Shown here one piece after another: positions 35,123 to 44,242 of a DNA stretch of 63,061 bases. A model generated the notes under the pieces. That model saw nothing but the letters and a program-made list of their open reading frames with translations. It did not search any database and had not been told where the DNA came from. The DNA lies in the NCBI GenBank assembly GCA_918262735.1, contig CAKJYJ010000014.1:1-63061 (forward strand), in the 5' to 3' direction. A program made the translations under genes and the position numbers. Numbering within the stretch: the first letter of the stretch is position 1; the number at the start of each line of letters is the position of its first letter. This stretch comes from Clostridiales bacterium. GTDB taxonomy: Bacteria > Bacillota > Clostridia > Christensenellales > UBA1242.

Positions 35123-37214
35123 CCTTTTTCTCCTCTTTCTCTTTAGGTTCGTCTGTTTCGTTTATCTCTTTTTCCATTTCCTGTTTTGCTTCCAGAATCT
35201 TTTGGTAATCCTGTTCAGTTATTTTTCCATTTTTAAGATAAAACTCAGCAGTTTTTAGTTTTTGTTCAATCTGTTGAAGTTTTGCAAGCCTTTCTTGTTC
35301 TTTTTTTCGTTTTTCTTCTTTTTCTTTTTGTTCCGCTTGTTTTTTATCCATCATTTCAAAAACTTCTTCTTTTGACTTTCCTGAAATAATCATATCAACT
35401 TCTTCAGTGTAAATTGTTTCTTTTTCAAGAAGAACTTCTGCCATTGTTACCAGCGCCTTTTTGTTTGCTAAAATAACATCTTTTGCTCTTTCGTAGTTCT
35501 CTTTTAATATTCTTTGAATTTCAACATCAATTTCCGCAGAGGTTTTGTCTGAATAGTTATTTTTAGTTTGATAATCTCTACCAATAAATATTTCAGTACT
35601 ACTTCCCAAATTCATAAAACCAAACTTCTTGCTCATACCCCAGTTGGTAACCATCTTTCTTGCAAGCTCTGTTGCTTTTTGAATATCGTTTGAAGCTCCG
35701 GTTGAAATATCTTCCATAAACACTTCTTCAGCAATTCTACCGCCCATCATCATTGCAATTTCATCATTTAGTTTACCAAATGTCATGTAGTTGTCGTCGG
35801 TTGATGGTCTGCTCATGGTGTATCCACCAGCACCACCTCTTGGAATGATTGAAACCTCTTGAACTTCCTCACAATGCTCAAGCATTTTGCCAAGTATTGC
35901 GTGTCCGCTCTCATGATATGCTGTTATTTTTTTATCTCTATCGGTAACAAGCATACTCTTTTTTTGTGGACCCATTATAACCTTATTAATACCCTCGGTT
36001 ATATCTTCCATTAATATTTTAACCCTGCCATTTCGTGCCGCAAGAATTGCAGCTTCATTTAACATGTTTTCTATGTCTGCACCAGTAAATCCACTGGTTA
36101 TTCTTGCAAGTGTTTTGAAATCAACCTCTTCATCAATTGGTTTATTTCTTGCGTGAATTCTAATAATCCCCTCTCTGCCCCTAACATCTGGCGTATGAAC
36201 GTATATTTGCCTATCAAATCTGCCCGGACGCATAAGCGCTGGATCCAAAACATCGCTTCTGTTGGTTGCGGCCAAAACAATTATTCCCTCGTTTGCCTCA
36301 AAGCCATCCATTTCAACTAACAATTGATTTAATGTTTGCTCTCTTTCATCATTGCCACCGCCAAGCCCGGCGCCACGTTGTCTGCCCACTGCATCTATTT
36401 CATCAATAAACACAATACAAGGCGAATTTCTTTTTGCTTGGTCAAATAGGTCTCTGACCCTGCTGGCACCAACACCAACAAACATTTCAACAAAATCTGA
36501 GCCAGAAATAGAAAGGAATGGAACGTTGCTTTCACCCGCAACGGCTCTGGCCAAAAGAGTTTTACCAGTTCCCGGGTTTCCAACCAAAAGCACACCTTTT
36601 GGAATTCTTGCACCAAGTGCGGTAAATTTTTTTGGATTTTTTAAGAATTCCACAATCTCGGCTAGCTCTTCTTTTTCCTCGTCTGCACCGGCAATGTCTG
36701 AAAATCTTACTTTAACATTATTTGATTGTCTTGCCTTGCTTTTACCAAATGTCATTGCACTGCTATTTGACCTATTCATCATCTTAAAGAAAATAAACAA
36801 GAATAACAGTATTCCGCCAATATATAGTGCTGGCATTAAATATGACCAATAATCAACAACATCTGAATGTGTTAGATTAATTGTTGTTTCGTCATCAAAA
36901 ACAACGTTTGTTGTTACTTCAATAATTGTGTCAAATTCTTTTTGGCTACCAACAGAAAAATAGTAGTCAGCATATTCTGGAAATTGTTGATTTTCTTGAA
37001 CAGAGCTACCAGTTTTTAATTTTAATCTAAAGGTTGACCCTCTATACCAAACATCTGAAATCTTTTTTTCTTCAATTAATTGCTTTGCCTGCGTATAGCC
37101 AATTTCGTTCCCTGGATTGCCAGTTGGAGAAAATGCCATATACATAAACAAACCAATTAAAAGAACACAGATGATTATATATGCATAATTAATTTTTCTT
37201 CTTTTATGATCCAT
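35112..37214 (-). CDS. ftsH: ATP-dependent zinc metalloprotease FtsH
   Basis: A membrane-anchored AAA+ protease of 700 residues that degrades misfolded and regulatory membrane proteins. Two membrane helices (~11-28, ~130-148), Walker [10 protein letters not shown] (~212-220; the usual GPPGTGKT here has Asn), Walker [12 protein letters not shown], the SRH with [12 protein letters not shown], and the zinc site HESGH (~431; the common form is HEAGH). The C-terminal ~90 residues are a Lys/Glu-rich coiled tail, longer than usual. GGGGG ribosome site. Confidence 0.97.
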   Translation of the reverse strand: MDHKRRKINYAYIIICVLLIGLFMYMAFSPTGNPGNEIGYTQAKQLIEEKKISDVWYRGSTFRLKLKTGSSVQENQQFPEYADYYFSVGSQKEFDTIIEVTTNVVFDDETTINLTHSDVVDYWSYLMPALYIGGILLFLFIFFKMMNRSNSSAMTFGKSKARQSNNVKVRFSDIAGADEEKEELAEIVEFLKNPKKFTALGARIPKGVLLVGNPGTGKTLLARAVAGESNVPFLSISGSDFVEMFVGVGASRVRDLFDQAKRNSPCIVFIDEIDAVGRQRGAGLGGGNDEREQTLNQLLVEMDGFEANEGIIVLAATNRSDVLDPALMRPGRFDRQIYVHTPDVRGREGIIRIHARNKPIDEEVDFKTLARITSGFTGADIENMLNEAAILAARNGRVKILMEDITEGINKVIMGPQKKSMLVTDRDKKITAYHESGHAILGKMLEHCEEVQEVSIIPRGGAGGYTMSRPSTDDNYMTFGKLNDEIAMMMGGRIAEEVFMEDISTGASNDIQKATELARKMVTNWGMSKKFGFMNLGSSTEIFIGRDYQTKNNYSDKTSAEIDVEIQRILKENYERAKDVILANKKALVTMAEVLLEKETIYTEEVDMIISGKSKEEVFEMMDKKQAEQKEKEEKRKKEQERLAKLQQIEQKLKTAEFYLKNGKITEQDYQKILEAKQEMEKEINETDEPKEKEEKKDEE

Positions 37215-37318
37215 TTTGCCCCCTTGCTAGTATTTCATAACCATAGTATGATAACATAATACTTAAAATAAACCAAATTTTTTTTGAAAAAACTTGTGAA
37301 TAAAAACAATTAATATAA

Positions 37319-38302
37319 CTAATCTTGGCAATATCTATTTAATATTATATCCAAATAAGAACTTCGTTTATTATTTTCTTTTTCAAAAACAACAACCTTT
37401 CCGCAATTACTGTTAGTAACAATGCTTAATAGTTCCTTAAAATATTGCCCACAATTAACATCTTCTGAACAATTTTTTGTGGTGAAATACATTCCCATAA
37501 TTGAATACATATACTCCACATCAAACAGATAAATTGTGAATGGAATATCTTTTTCTGCAAACCTTTTTGCCATATTTTTTACGTCTAACAACATATTATA
37601 TGACAAAACAATATCCTCACACTCATTTGTTTTTAGAACCATTGCACCATTCAATTTGTTTGGAACTTCATTAAATCTTGCTTCGGTTATAACAAAAAAT
37701 TTATTTTCTGATTTATCTTTTATTGCGTAATCAAACATATTTTCAGTGTTTTTTTGAAAAACAATACTTGCCTTTTTACCAAGAACATTCTTATTTTTGC
37801 CAACGTTAACGAGGTCACACTTGGTTGCAAGTCCATAATTATTGTTCACGCTTACTGCCGTTCCTGCAATATAATCCCCCAAAACAAATTTGTCGGCAAA
37901 ATCATCTTGCAAAATTACATATGCATCTGAATTGTAATCCTTAACAAACTTTTGCCCCAAAACCTCACGAACAATTCCGCAAAAACTAAAACCACTATTA
38001 ATACCAAAAACTTCTTCAGATTTCAACTTAAATCCAACATCTGCAAAATTTGCCTTCTCGTAGTTTTGTGGAATTATTGTTTTTTCCATAATGGCTTTAT
38101 CTATTTCATTACCGAGTATAAAAACATTTTTTGGTGGCCTTCCCATATTGGTTTTTGTTGGGACAATTTCACCATTTTCTATTTTTAATATTTCGTCAAT
38201 AAGAACTTCTCTTTTTTTCATAGTTGGTGCCCTAACTCCAACATTTCTTGCTTTTGTTCTTAGCTCATATATTCCAAGTTTTTCTAATTCTAATTTGTTC
38301 AA
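37319..38302 (-). CDS. Rho-like protein with a degenerate ATPase domain
   Basis: 327 residues. Residues 1-46 match the Rho N-terminal helical domain (L-x-x-L-G-I-Y-E-L-R and KKREVLIDEIL). ~95-160 resemble the Rho RNA-binding OB domain (AYVILQDDF, F-V-L-G-D-Y-I-A-G, like DVYVSxSQI and LRTGDxVxG). ~170-325 follow the Rho ATPase core: G-K-K-A-S-I-V aligns to G-Q-R-G-L-I-V, FFVITEARFNEV to LIVLLIDERPEEV, and IYLFDVEY to VILLDSIT. The Walker A that should follow is gone: PPKAGKTT is replaced by QKNTENMF. The R-loop and C-terminus are also missing; real Rho is ~420-430 residues. It starts at TTG with GAGGTG five bases upstream. A non-catalytic Rho paralogue; role unknown. Confidence 0.7.
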   Translation of the reverse strand: MNKLELEKLGIYELRTKARNVGVRAPTMKKREVLIDEILKIENGEIVPTKTNMGRPPKNVFILGNEIDKAIMEKTIIPQNYEKANFADVGFKLKSEEVFGINSGFSFCGIVREVLGQKFVKDYNSDAYVILQDDFADKFVLGDYIAGTAVSVNNNYGLATKCDLVNVGKNKNVLGKKASIVFQKNTENMFDYAIKDKSENKFFVITEARFNEVPNKLNGAMVLKTNECEDIVLSYNMLLDVKNMAKRFAEKDIPFTIYLFDVEYMYSIMGMYFTTKNCSEDVNCGQYFKELLSIVTNSNCGKVVVFEKENNKRSSYLDIILNRYCQD

Positions 38303-38480
38303 ATTTTCACCTCTATCATTAAATACTTGTTTATTATTTTAAAAAACAATGTCGTGTTTTTTTAATTTCTTGATTATTTTACAACATTTTATAAAAAAAT
38401 ACAACAAACTTTTACACAAAAATCAAATGATAAAAAACAAATAAAAATAAAGCCGTTTATATATATTTTGAAAACACTAA

Positions 38481-39332
38481 CTAAACAATGTACTTAATGA
38501 ATTCTAACAATACCTTTGTTTTGTAATTTTTATTAACAAAATAGCCATATTGAACGGTTGGTAACATAAAGTTTTTATGCACCTCAATAAGTTTCCTGCA
38601 CTTAATTTCATCTTCAACCAAATACGACGGAAGAAGTGCCACTCCAACTCCATCTAAACAAAAAGCCTTAGCCAAATTGTATCCAACATTTTCAACACAG
38701 ATTTTTGCCACATCTTCAAAAACACTATCAAAGATTTTTCTGCTATATGAGCCCTTTGCTTGAATAATGTATGTGTAAGCACTTTCCAAAACACCATCAT
38801 AATATTCTTTTGAACAAACAAAAATGTGTTTTTCATCAAATAAATGCGTGAATTTAATATTATCTTCACACTCGCAATGTTGTGAAATGCAAATGTCAAT
38901 TCTTCCATTTTTTAATTCGTTTAGCATTTCATCCTGGGTGTTTTCGTACTGTATTAGCTTTATATTTGGATATTTTTTATGAAATTTCTTAAAAGCACTA
39001 ACAATAACCTTTCTTGCAATGTTGCCACCACTTGCAACAACAAGTTCACCAGAATTAAGTTCATCAGCCAACTGCAGATAGTTATTTATATTCTTAACGC
39101 TAACTTCCAAATTCCCAACCATCTCATAAATATTTTCACCATCTTTTGTTAAAATAACACCCCTTTTAGTTCTAATAAAAAGTGTAATTCCTATTGTGTC
39201 TTCCAGTTTTTTTATTGTTTGTGTTATTGCTGGTTGTGAAATATGTAAAATTTCACTGGCCCTTGTTAAATTTCCACACTTCGCAACGTGGTAAAATATG
39301 CGCAAATATTCTAAATTAATGTTTTCTATCAT
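38481..39332 (-). CDS. LysR-family transcriptional regulator
   Basis: 283 residues. N-terminal winged helix-turn-helix (LRIFYHVAKCGNLTRASEILHISQPAITQTIKKLE), then the periplasmic-binding-like effector domain (~90-280). It diverges from the HD protein gene at 39419, with 86 bases between, the standard arrangement for a LysR regulator and its target. The effector is unknown. Confidence 0.92.
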   Translation of the reverse strand: MIENINLEYLRIFYHVAKCGNLTRASEILHISQPAITQTIKKLEDTIGITLFIRTKRGVILTKDGENIYEMVGNLEVSVKNINNYLQLADELNSGELVVASGGNIARKVIVSAFKKFHKKYPNIKLIQYENTQDEMLNELKNGRIDICISQHCECEDNIKFTHLFDEKHIFVCSKEYYDGVLESAYTYIIQAKGSYSRKIFDSVFEDVAKICVENVGYNLAKAFCLDGVGVALLPSYLVEDEIKCRKLIEVHKNFMLPTVQYGYFVNKNYKTKVLLEFIKYIV

Positions 39333-39367
39333 AACCCCACCTTATTATATCAATAATTTTTATATAT

Positions 39368-39396
39368 TTTACTTATATCATAAAATACAATATAAT
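39368..39396 (+). promoter_or_regulatory. Promoter of the RelA/SpoT-type HD gene
   Basis: TTTACT (39368-39373), 17 bp, TATAAT (39391-39396), within the 86-base gap between the divergent LysR and HD genes. Confidence 0.65.
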
Positions 39397-39418
39397 GCAA
39401 GTGTAAGGAGATAAAATT

Positions 39419-40273
39419 ATGAATAATATTGAAAAAGCAATGGCATATGCCACAGAAAAACACCAAAACCAAACAAGAAAATTAACTGGTGAACCATACA
39501 TCAATCACATTAAAGATGTTGCAAACATCTTAATTGAAAATGGTGCAAATGAGGAAACAATCATTGTTGGCATACTTCACGACACTCTAGAAGACACCAG
39601 TGCAACATACAATGAAATATCCAAAATGTTTGGAAGAAAAATTGCAAATATGGTTAAAACAGAAAGTGAAATAAAATCACTTCCATATAAAAAAAGAAAA
39701 GCGGAACATATGAAAAGGGTCGGCGAGGCAGACTTTGAAACAAAGCTTGTAAACTGTGCCGATAAGGTTTCAAACTTAAAATCAATGATTGCAATTTACT
39801 CTAAATATGGTGATAATATCTGGAATTATTTTCACGGAACAAAAGAAGAAATAATGTGGTACTACACAATAGCCCTAAATGCACTAAAAGATGTGTCCAA
39901 TAAAAAAGTTTATTACGATTTTTGCACTCTATACAAAAAAATGTTCAATAAAAAATTACTGTATGTAAATTTACTAACCGATAAAGAAATAATTAAGCTC
40001 TTCAATAGAATAGTTCCACAAAACAATGTGAACTGGTTCACCGATATAAAAATACATAGGTTTAATGACCACGTTGAAATTATTGCCTGGTCAATTTGCG
40101 ACTACCAACTAACACTAAAACTAAACAATCACGTAGCACTGGCATCAACAACTGCCAAGTCGGCATACACAAAAAAATACATTAAAGAAATGTATAAATT
40201 ATTTGGAATTCCATTCAAGAAAGACTGTGAGAAAGAAATAAAAAACAATTTTTTAGAACAATTTTTTAACTAG
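39419..40273 (+). CDS. RelA/SpoT-type HD hydrolase with a novel C-terminal part
   Basis: 284 residues. Residues 1-145 match the (p)ppGpp hydrolase domain of RelA/SpoT and Mesh1: A-x-x-x-A-x-x-K-H-Q-x-Q-x-R-K, PYINHI, the HD motif in ILHDTLEDT, and NCADKVSNL. No synthetase or TGS domain is present, so if active it would be a small alarmone hydrolase or a related nucleotide pyrophosphatase. The C-terminal ~130 residues (NVNWFTDIKIHRFNDHVEI, SAYTKKYIKEMYKLFG) are not recognised. GGAG is seven bases before ATG. LysR control is likely from the divergent layout. Confidence 0.75.
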   Translation: MNNIEKAMAYATEKHQNQTRKLTGEPYINHIKDVANILIENGANEETIIVGILHDTLEDTSATYNEISKMFGRKIANMVKTESEIKSLPYKKRKAEHMKRVGEADFETKLVNCADKVSNLKSMIAIYSKYGDNIWNYFHGTKEEIMWYYTIALNALKDVSNKKVYYDFCTLYKKMFNKKLLYVNLLTDKEIIKLFNRIVPQNNVNWFTDIKIHRFNDHVEIIAWSICDYQLTLKLNNHVALASTTAKSAYTKKYIKEMYKLFGIPFKKDCEKEIKNNFLEQFFN

Positions 40274-40308
40274 TAATTCATAAAAATAGCTATTTATTTA
40301 CAAAAAAT

Positions 40309-40342
40309 GCCCCAAATTTTGCAATTTGAGGCTATTTTTTGT
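40309..40342. terminator. Terminator between convergent HD and recR genes
   Basis: GCCCCAAAT pairs with ATTTGAGGC (one mismatch), followed by TATTTTTT on the plus strand; the A run upstream may serve the minus strand. Confidence 0.7.
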
Positions 40343-40349
40343 TAGTTAA

Positions 40350-40940
40350 TTATAAATCGTTTCGTAATTCCATTGCTCTGTTTAATGTTACTTCATCAGC
40401 ATACTCGAGGTCGGTTCCCATTGAAACACCCTGGGCAATTCTTGTTACTTTAACCCCAAGAGGTTTTAATAATTCTGCAATATAATAAGCAGTGGTGTCT
40501 CCCGTTACGTCTGGATTGGTTGCCATAATAACTTCTTTCGTGTGATGTTTTTGAACCCTTGCAACAAGTTCCCTAATTCTAATGTCGTTAGGGGATTTAT
40601 GTTCAAGTGGATTAATGCACCCATGAAGCACGTGAAGTGCCCCATTAAAATTTCTTAATTTTTCAAGTATTGTTGCATCTTTAGGCTCGGCAACAACACA
40701 AATTATCTCTGCACTATTCTTCATGCAATTTTCACATATTTTCGTTTCTGAATAGTTGCCACATTCTTCACAAAATTTAACCTTGTCTTTTGCATTTAGC
40801 ATTGCACTTGAAAAATTTTTAACATCTTCATCAGTCATGTTAAGAATGCTGTATGCATATCTCTGGGCAGTTTTGTAGCCAACACCAGGAAGCGATCTAA
40901 ACGCAGAAATAAGTTTTTCTAAACTATCAATATTTGCCAT
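40350..40940 (-). CDS. recR: Recombination protein RecR
   Basis: 196 residues. Helix-hairpin-helix (LPGVGYKTAQRYA), a zinc finger CEECGNYSETKICENC (~56-71) and a Toprim domain (ICVVAEPKDATILE). It works with RecF and RecO at gaps. It ends the dnaX-ybaB-recR operon, two bases after the YbaB gene. Confidence 0.97.
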   Translation of the reverse strand: MANIDSLEKLISAFRSLPGVGYKTAQRYAYSILNMTDEDVKNFSSAMLNAKDKVKFCEECGNYSETKICENCMKNSAEIICVVAEPKDATILEKLRNFNGALHVLHGCINPLEHKSPNDIRIRELVARVQKHHTKEVIMATNPDVTGDTTAYYIAELLKPLGVKVTRIAQGVSMGTDLEYADEVTLNRAMELRNDL

Positions 40941-40942
40941 TT

Positions 40943-41275
40943 TTAGAACCCTGCAGGCATTTGTGGAAGTTTTGCCTTTTCTTCATTTTCAATTTGTGTT
41001 AGTGCATCATTAACGCCAGCAACAACAAGGTCGGTTAACATTTCAATATCGTCTGGGTCAACAACTTCTGGTTTAATGTTTATGCTTTTAACCCTGCGAT
41101 TTCCACCCATAACAACAGTCACCATTCCTCCACCAACAGACGCTGTGAAATCTGTGTTTTCAATTTCTTCCTTACTTCTTTGCATATCTTCTTGCATCTT
41201 TTGTGCCTGGCGCATTAAATTCTGAAGATTAGCCCCATTAAAACCGCCACCAAAACCACCTCTAAAATTGTTCAT
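40943..41275 (-). CDS. ybaB: YbaB/EbfC-family nucleoid-associated protein
   Basis: 110 residues. LMRQAQKMQEDMQRSKEEIENT is the family's helical start, then VTVVMGGNRRVKSINI and a Leu-rich C-terminal helix. A DNA-binding dimer of unclear role, conserved between dnaX and recR. The Gly-rich N-terminus (NNFRGGFGGGF) is common in Bacillota members. Confidence 0.95.
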   Translation of the reverse strand: MNNFRGGFGGGFNGANLQNLMRQAQKMQEDMQRSKEEIENTDFTASVGGGMVTVVMGGNRRVKSINIKPEVVDPDDIEMLTDLVVAGVNDALTQIENEEKAKLPQMPAGF

Positions 41276-41276
41276 A

Positions 41277-41669
41277 TTATTCTCCCTCTATAATTAGTTT
41301 GTCTCCAAAATATTCTTTTAATTTCATTAAGTCTTTTTGACTATCCGTTAAAACAACTTCTTTTTTAATTACTTCAAATTTTTCAATTCCATAAGTGTTT
41401 AATGCTTTTAATAGTTCTTTGCGGTTTTCCGGACCAGAAAGAAGCTCATATAAAAAGTTTTCTGTTGTTTTTATTTCAAACACCCCGTTGTTTATTGAAA
41501 CATCGGTAATATCTCCACATGCAATATGAAGAGCAATTAAATGGTGCTCCCTTAAATATATTATAACCTTGCCCCAAATTGTTCTTGGCGACAACGCCCC
41601 ACTTCTCTCGCCCGTTTCACCTTTAGCCGAATTTGAAAGTGTTGTTATCATTGTTTTATATTCACTCAT
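41277..41669 (-). CDS. DnaX C-terminal (tau-like) part in a separate frame
   Basis: 130 residues. TIWGKVIIYLREHHLIALHIACGDITDV and the following beta-alpha segments resemble the DnaX region that follows domain III in clamp-loader tau proteins. Its ATG overlaps the dnaX stop (ATGA) and it has no ribosome site of its own. Its frame is -1 to dnaX, and that frame stays open upstream through the A10 run. It may therefore be made as a fusion by frameshifting or polymerase slippage, by coupled reinitiation, or the split may be an assembly error in the homopolymer. The similarity is inferred from pattern and position. Confidence 0.65.
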   Translation of the reverse strand: MSEYKTMITTLSNSAKGETGERSGALSPRTIWGKVIIYLREHHLIALHIACGDITDVSINNGVFEIKTTENFLYELLSGPENRKELLKALNTYGIEKFEVIKKEVVLTDSQKDLMKLKEYFGDKLIIEGE

Positions 41670-41686
41670 TTTTCGTTTTTTTTTTG
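41666..41686 (-). other. A10 slippery run and ATGA overlap at the dnaX 3' end
   Basis: On the coding strand codons read CAA AAA AAA AAC GAA AAA TGA, with ten A in a row (41676-41685). In the -1 frame the same bases read without a stop into the downstream frame. One inserted A, or one backward ribosome step, joins the two. Confidence 0.6.
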
Positions 41687-42781
41687 GTCTTCACCAACCT
41701 CACTAATTGCAATAACAATCGCTGTTTCAATTAATGTTTTTGGTGAAAGAGCATACTTTAATTCTGCTTCAATGCTAGAGAATATTTTCATATATTCCAT
41801 TAAACTATCGTTGTCTACCGTTTGACATTGTTTTAGTAATTCCTGTTTTGTTGTAACTGCCAATGATTGCATCTCTTCACTATCGGCGCAATTTTTCATA
41901 ACAAGCAGATTTCTTGCGTGCATTGTGCAGTTTTTTGCAAATACCAACATGTTTTTACCGTTATCGTAATTTTCTTGCAAAACCGTTAGTGCCTTCCCAA
42001 CGTCCTTATTTATAATTGCATCAAACAATTTAACGTACTCCTCAGTGTCGCTTGTTCCCAAAACTTTTTGAGTGGCCTCGGTCGTAACATTCCCTTGTGA
42101 AAATGATGCCACACAGTCTGCAACACTAATTGTGTCACGGCAACTACCCTCGCCAGCAAGTGCAATTAATTTTAATGCTTCCTCGGTGTATTTTATGCCC
42201 TCATTATTATAAATATTTCTAACAAGTTCCATTAATGTTTGAACTGGAATTAATCTAAAATCAAACCTCATGCACCTAGATAAAATTGTTGCTGGAAGTT
42301 TATGAACTTCGGTTGTTGCAAGAATAAAAATAACATGAGCCGGTGGCTCTTCCAAAGTTTTAAGAAGTGCATTAAATGCTTGGTCGGTTAACATGTGAAC
42401 TTCATCAACAATGTAAACTTTATATTTGCCAAGAACAGGCAAAAATTTAACCTTTTCTCTTATGTCTCTAATTTCGTCAACTCTGTTATTTGATGCAGCA
42501 TCAATTTCCAAAATATCAACATTGCTTGGGTCTTCAAGTCCACGGCATACCTCACACTCAAAGCATGGCGAACCATTTTTTGCGTTGGGACAATTAACAG
42601 CTTTTGCAAAAATTTTAGCAGTGCTTGTTTTACCTGTTCCACGGCTTCCAGTAAAAAGATAGGCATGACTAATATTACCCGTCATAACCTGATGTTTAAG
42701 CGTTTCTGTTATGTGTTCCTGCCCAACAACCTCATCAAAAGTTCTTGGTCTATACTTACGATAAAGTGCCTTGTATGCCAT
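41666..42781 (-). CDS. dnaX: DNA polymerase III subunit gamma (tau N-terminal part)
   Basis: Clamp-loader ATPase, 371 residues, covering domains I-III. Walker A GSRGTGKTS (~45-53), a four-Cys zinc site (C-P-N...C-F-E-C-x-x-C), Walker B VYIVDEVHML and sensor 1 ATTEVHKLPATILSRC. Domain III ends at LIETAIVIAIS, after which typical Bacillota DnaX continues for 150-200 residues; here it stops after an A10 run, and the rest lies in the -1 frame. AAGGAG ribosome site. Confidence 0.95.
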   Translation of the reverse strand: MAYKALYRKYRPRTFDEVVGQEHITETLKHQVMTGNISHAYLFTGSRGTGKTSTAKIFAKAVNCPNAKNGSPCFECEVCRGLEDPSNVDILEIDAASNNRVDEIRDIREKVKFLPVLGKYKVYIVDEVHMLTDQAFNALLKTLEEPPAHVIFILATTEVHKLPATILSRCMRFDFRLIPVQTLMELVRNIYNNEGIKYTEEALKLIALAGEGSCRDTISVADCVASFSQGNVTTEATQKVLGTSDTEEYVKLFDAIINKDVGKALTVLQENYDNGKNMLVFAKNCTMHARNLLVMKNCADSEEMQSLAVTTKQELLKQCQTVDNDSLMEYMKIFSSIEAELKYALSPKTLIETAIVIAISEVGEDQKKNEK

Positions 42782-42900
42782 CGTAACTCCTTATGGGTAT
42801 AATATTATCATAACATGGCAATCAATGTCAAACACAAAGCAATATAAACACAATTTTGACAAAAAAATCTTGCAATAACAAAAACATAATAAAAATTCTC

Positions 42901-42929
42901 TTGATTATTTTAACAAAATACAATATAAT
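42901..42929 (+). promoter_or_regulatory. Promoter of the SRP RNA gene
   Basis: TTGATT (42901-42906), 17 bp, TATAAT (42924-42929). The transcript start expected seven bases later matches the first paired base of the RNA at 42937. Confidence 0.85.
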
Positions 42930-42936
42930 AACTAAA

Positions 42937-43211
42937 CCGTGCTAGATGGGGAGTTAGTAGTTCCCTGCACTCGCAATCTACTACACGCGAGGTCGAACGG
43001 CAAATTGAGGGCAAGTTTGCTTTTGTGATTTTGTGACAAATATGTTGAAATCAAGGTCTTGTGCAATGGCACTTTTACGAACCATGTGAGGACCTGACGG
43101 TAGCAACATTAAGTTTAAGAACCATGTGCCACAAGGAAACTTTGGTGGAGTATTATGTTACACGAGCGCAAATGATTTAATTTGTTCGAATTTTGCCCGC
43201 ACGGTTTTTTT
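42937..43211 (+). ncRNA. ffs: Signal recognition particle RNA, long (Alu-containing) form
   Basis: About 270 nt, like the B. subtilis scRNA. The 5' CCGTGC pairs with the 3' GCACGG (43199-43204), followed by a T run as terminator. The Alu part is recognisable from GCTAGATGGGGAG and CTCGCAATC. The S domain has TTGTGCAATGG, then helix 8 with ACCATGTGAGGACC, loop TGAC (43095-43098), GGTAGCAACATTAAG, and later CATGTGCCACAAGG. The helix-8 tetraloop is UGAC (URRC type) rather than the common GGAA. Confidence 0.95.
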
Positions 43212-43241
43212 ATACACAAAATACCATTAATATTGTCATAC

Positions 43242-43279
43242 AAAAACCCGCAAGAACAAAAATTCTTGCGGGATTATTT
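43242..43279. terminator. Terminator downstream of the FNT gene
   Basis: A 10-bp perfect stem (43247-43256 with 43263-43272), A5 on the left (T5 for the minus strand) and a T-rich right flank. It serves the FNT gene and possibly the SRP RNA side. Confidence 0.85.
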
Positions 43280-43305
43280 TTTTAACAAAAGCCATTTTTA
43301 TAAAC

Positions 43306-43977
43306 TTATTTATAATCATTGTTTGAGCCATTTTGATTACCATCTGGTTTTTTATTTAGTTTCATAACTAGTGGAATAAATAGTCCACCAACAATATTTC
43401 CAAGTGTAATTATAAATAGCGATAGAATCATTCTACCTGTCCATGCTCCAGCGAAACAAAAATAGAACATATCGGCAACACAGTGTTCAAAACCACAAAG
43501 AACAAACACTGAAACGCCAAACACCAAAGCCAGCGTTTTGGCAATTATGTTATCAAAGTTTTTATATCCGTAAACCGCAAGGAAAATTAAAATATTACAG
43601 AATATTGCAAGAACAAAAAGGCTAACAAGAGAATCATTCAGTTTTGTGTTCACAATACCCTCACATGCTTCTTTTAACCCTTTTAATCTGGTTTCCCCAA
43701 TCAAAAGTGCAGAAACGAGTGCTCCTAAAAAATTTCCAATCCAAATGAATACAAGTTTTAAAATATAAAAAGGCTTATTATCAAATGCATAGCACACTTT
43801 ACCGGTGAATAAATTAAAATCTAGGTTCAAAATCATAAATAAACCAATAACAAAAAACAGCGAACCTGTTACCTTATCTCCAGACGATAAAAAAGCCACG
43901 CAACCAATTGAAATACTTATGCCAGCAAGTACCCCAAGGATTAAATCTTTTGAAAGTCCAATTAATGCCTTTTTCAT
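43306..43977 (-). CDS. Formate/nitrite transporter (FNT) family channel
   Basis: An inner-membrane pentameric channel family for formate, nitrite, hydrosulfide or lactate. 223 residues with six membrane segments. Family features: CNILIFLAVYGY, GFEHCVADMFYF (the conserved central His in F-E-H) and LGNIVGG. Shorter than FocA (~285). AAGGAG site. The transported ion cannot be told; no pyruvate formate-lyase or nitrite genes are next to it. Confidence 0.85.
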   Translation of the reverse strand: MKKALIGLSKDLILGVLAGISISIGCVAFLSSGDKVTGSLFFVIGLFMILNLDFNLFTGKVCYAFDNKPFYILKLVFIWIGNFLGALVSALLIGETRLKGLKEACEGIVNTKLNDSLVSLFVLAIFCNILIFLAVYGYKNFDNIIAKTLALVFGVSVFVLCGFEHCVADMFYFCFAGAWTGRMILSLFIITLGNIVGGLFIPLVMKLNKKPDGNQNGSNNDYK

Positions 43978-44080
43978 TTGTAAAATCTCCTTATAACATA
44001 TAAGACCAGTATATCACAACAAAAAATAATAACAAACTTTTTATTGAAATAAAAAATATTTATTATTAACAATTCAATAA

Positions 44081-44240
44081 AAAAGTTGCCCAAGAGGACA
44101 ACATGTATAACTATTTTAATCCTTACCTTCGTTAGCCATGCGCTTCGCATGAGAGTTCGCACAGAGTTGAACGAATGTGAAACTCTCGTATGGTGCGAAA
44201 GAAAAAATTGTGTCCGTAAATGGCTTACTTTTTTTGTCTA
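44081..44240. repeat. Structured repeat family A, copy 1
   Basis: A ~160-base unit repeated at an offset of 165 bases. It holds a small GTTGCC/GGACAAC hairpin, then CTTCGCATGAGAG, a nested hairpin (TTCGCAC with GTGCGAA, 44156-44198, and inner AGAGTT with AACTCT), and an outer AGCCAT/ATGGCT pair. On the minus strand the unit ends in a terminator. Frames inside it are repeat-derived and are not called as genes. Confidence 0.8.
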
Positions 44241-44242
44241 CA

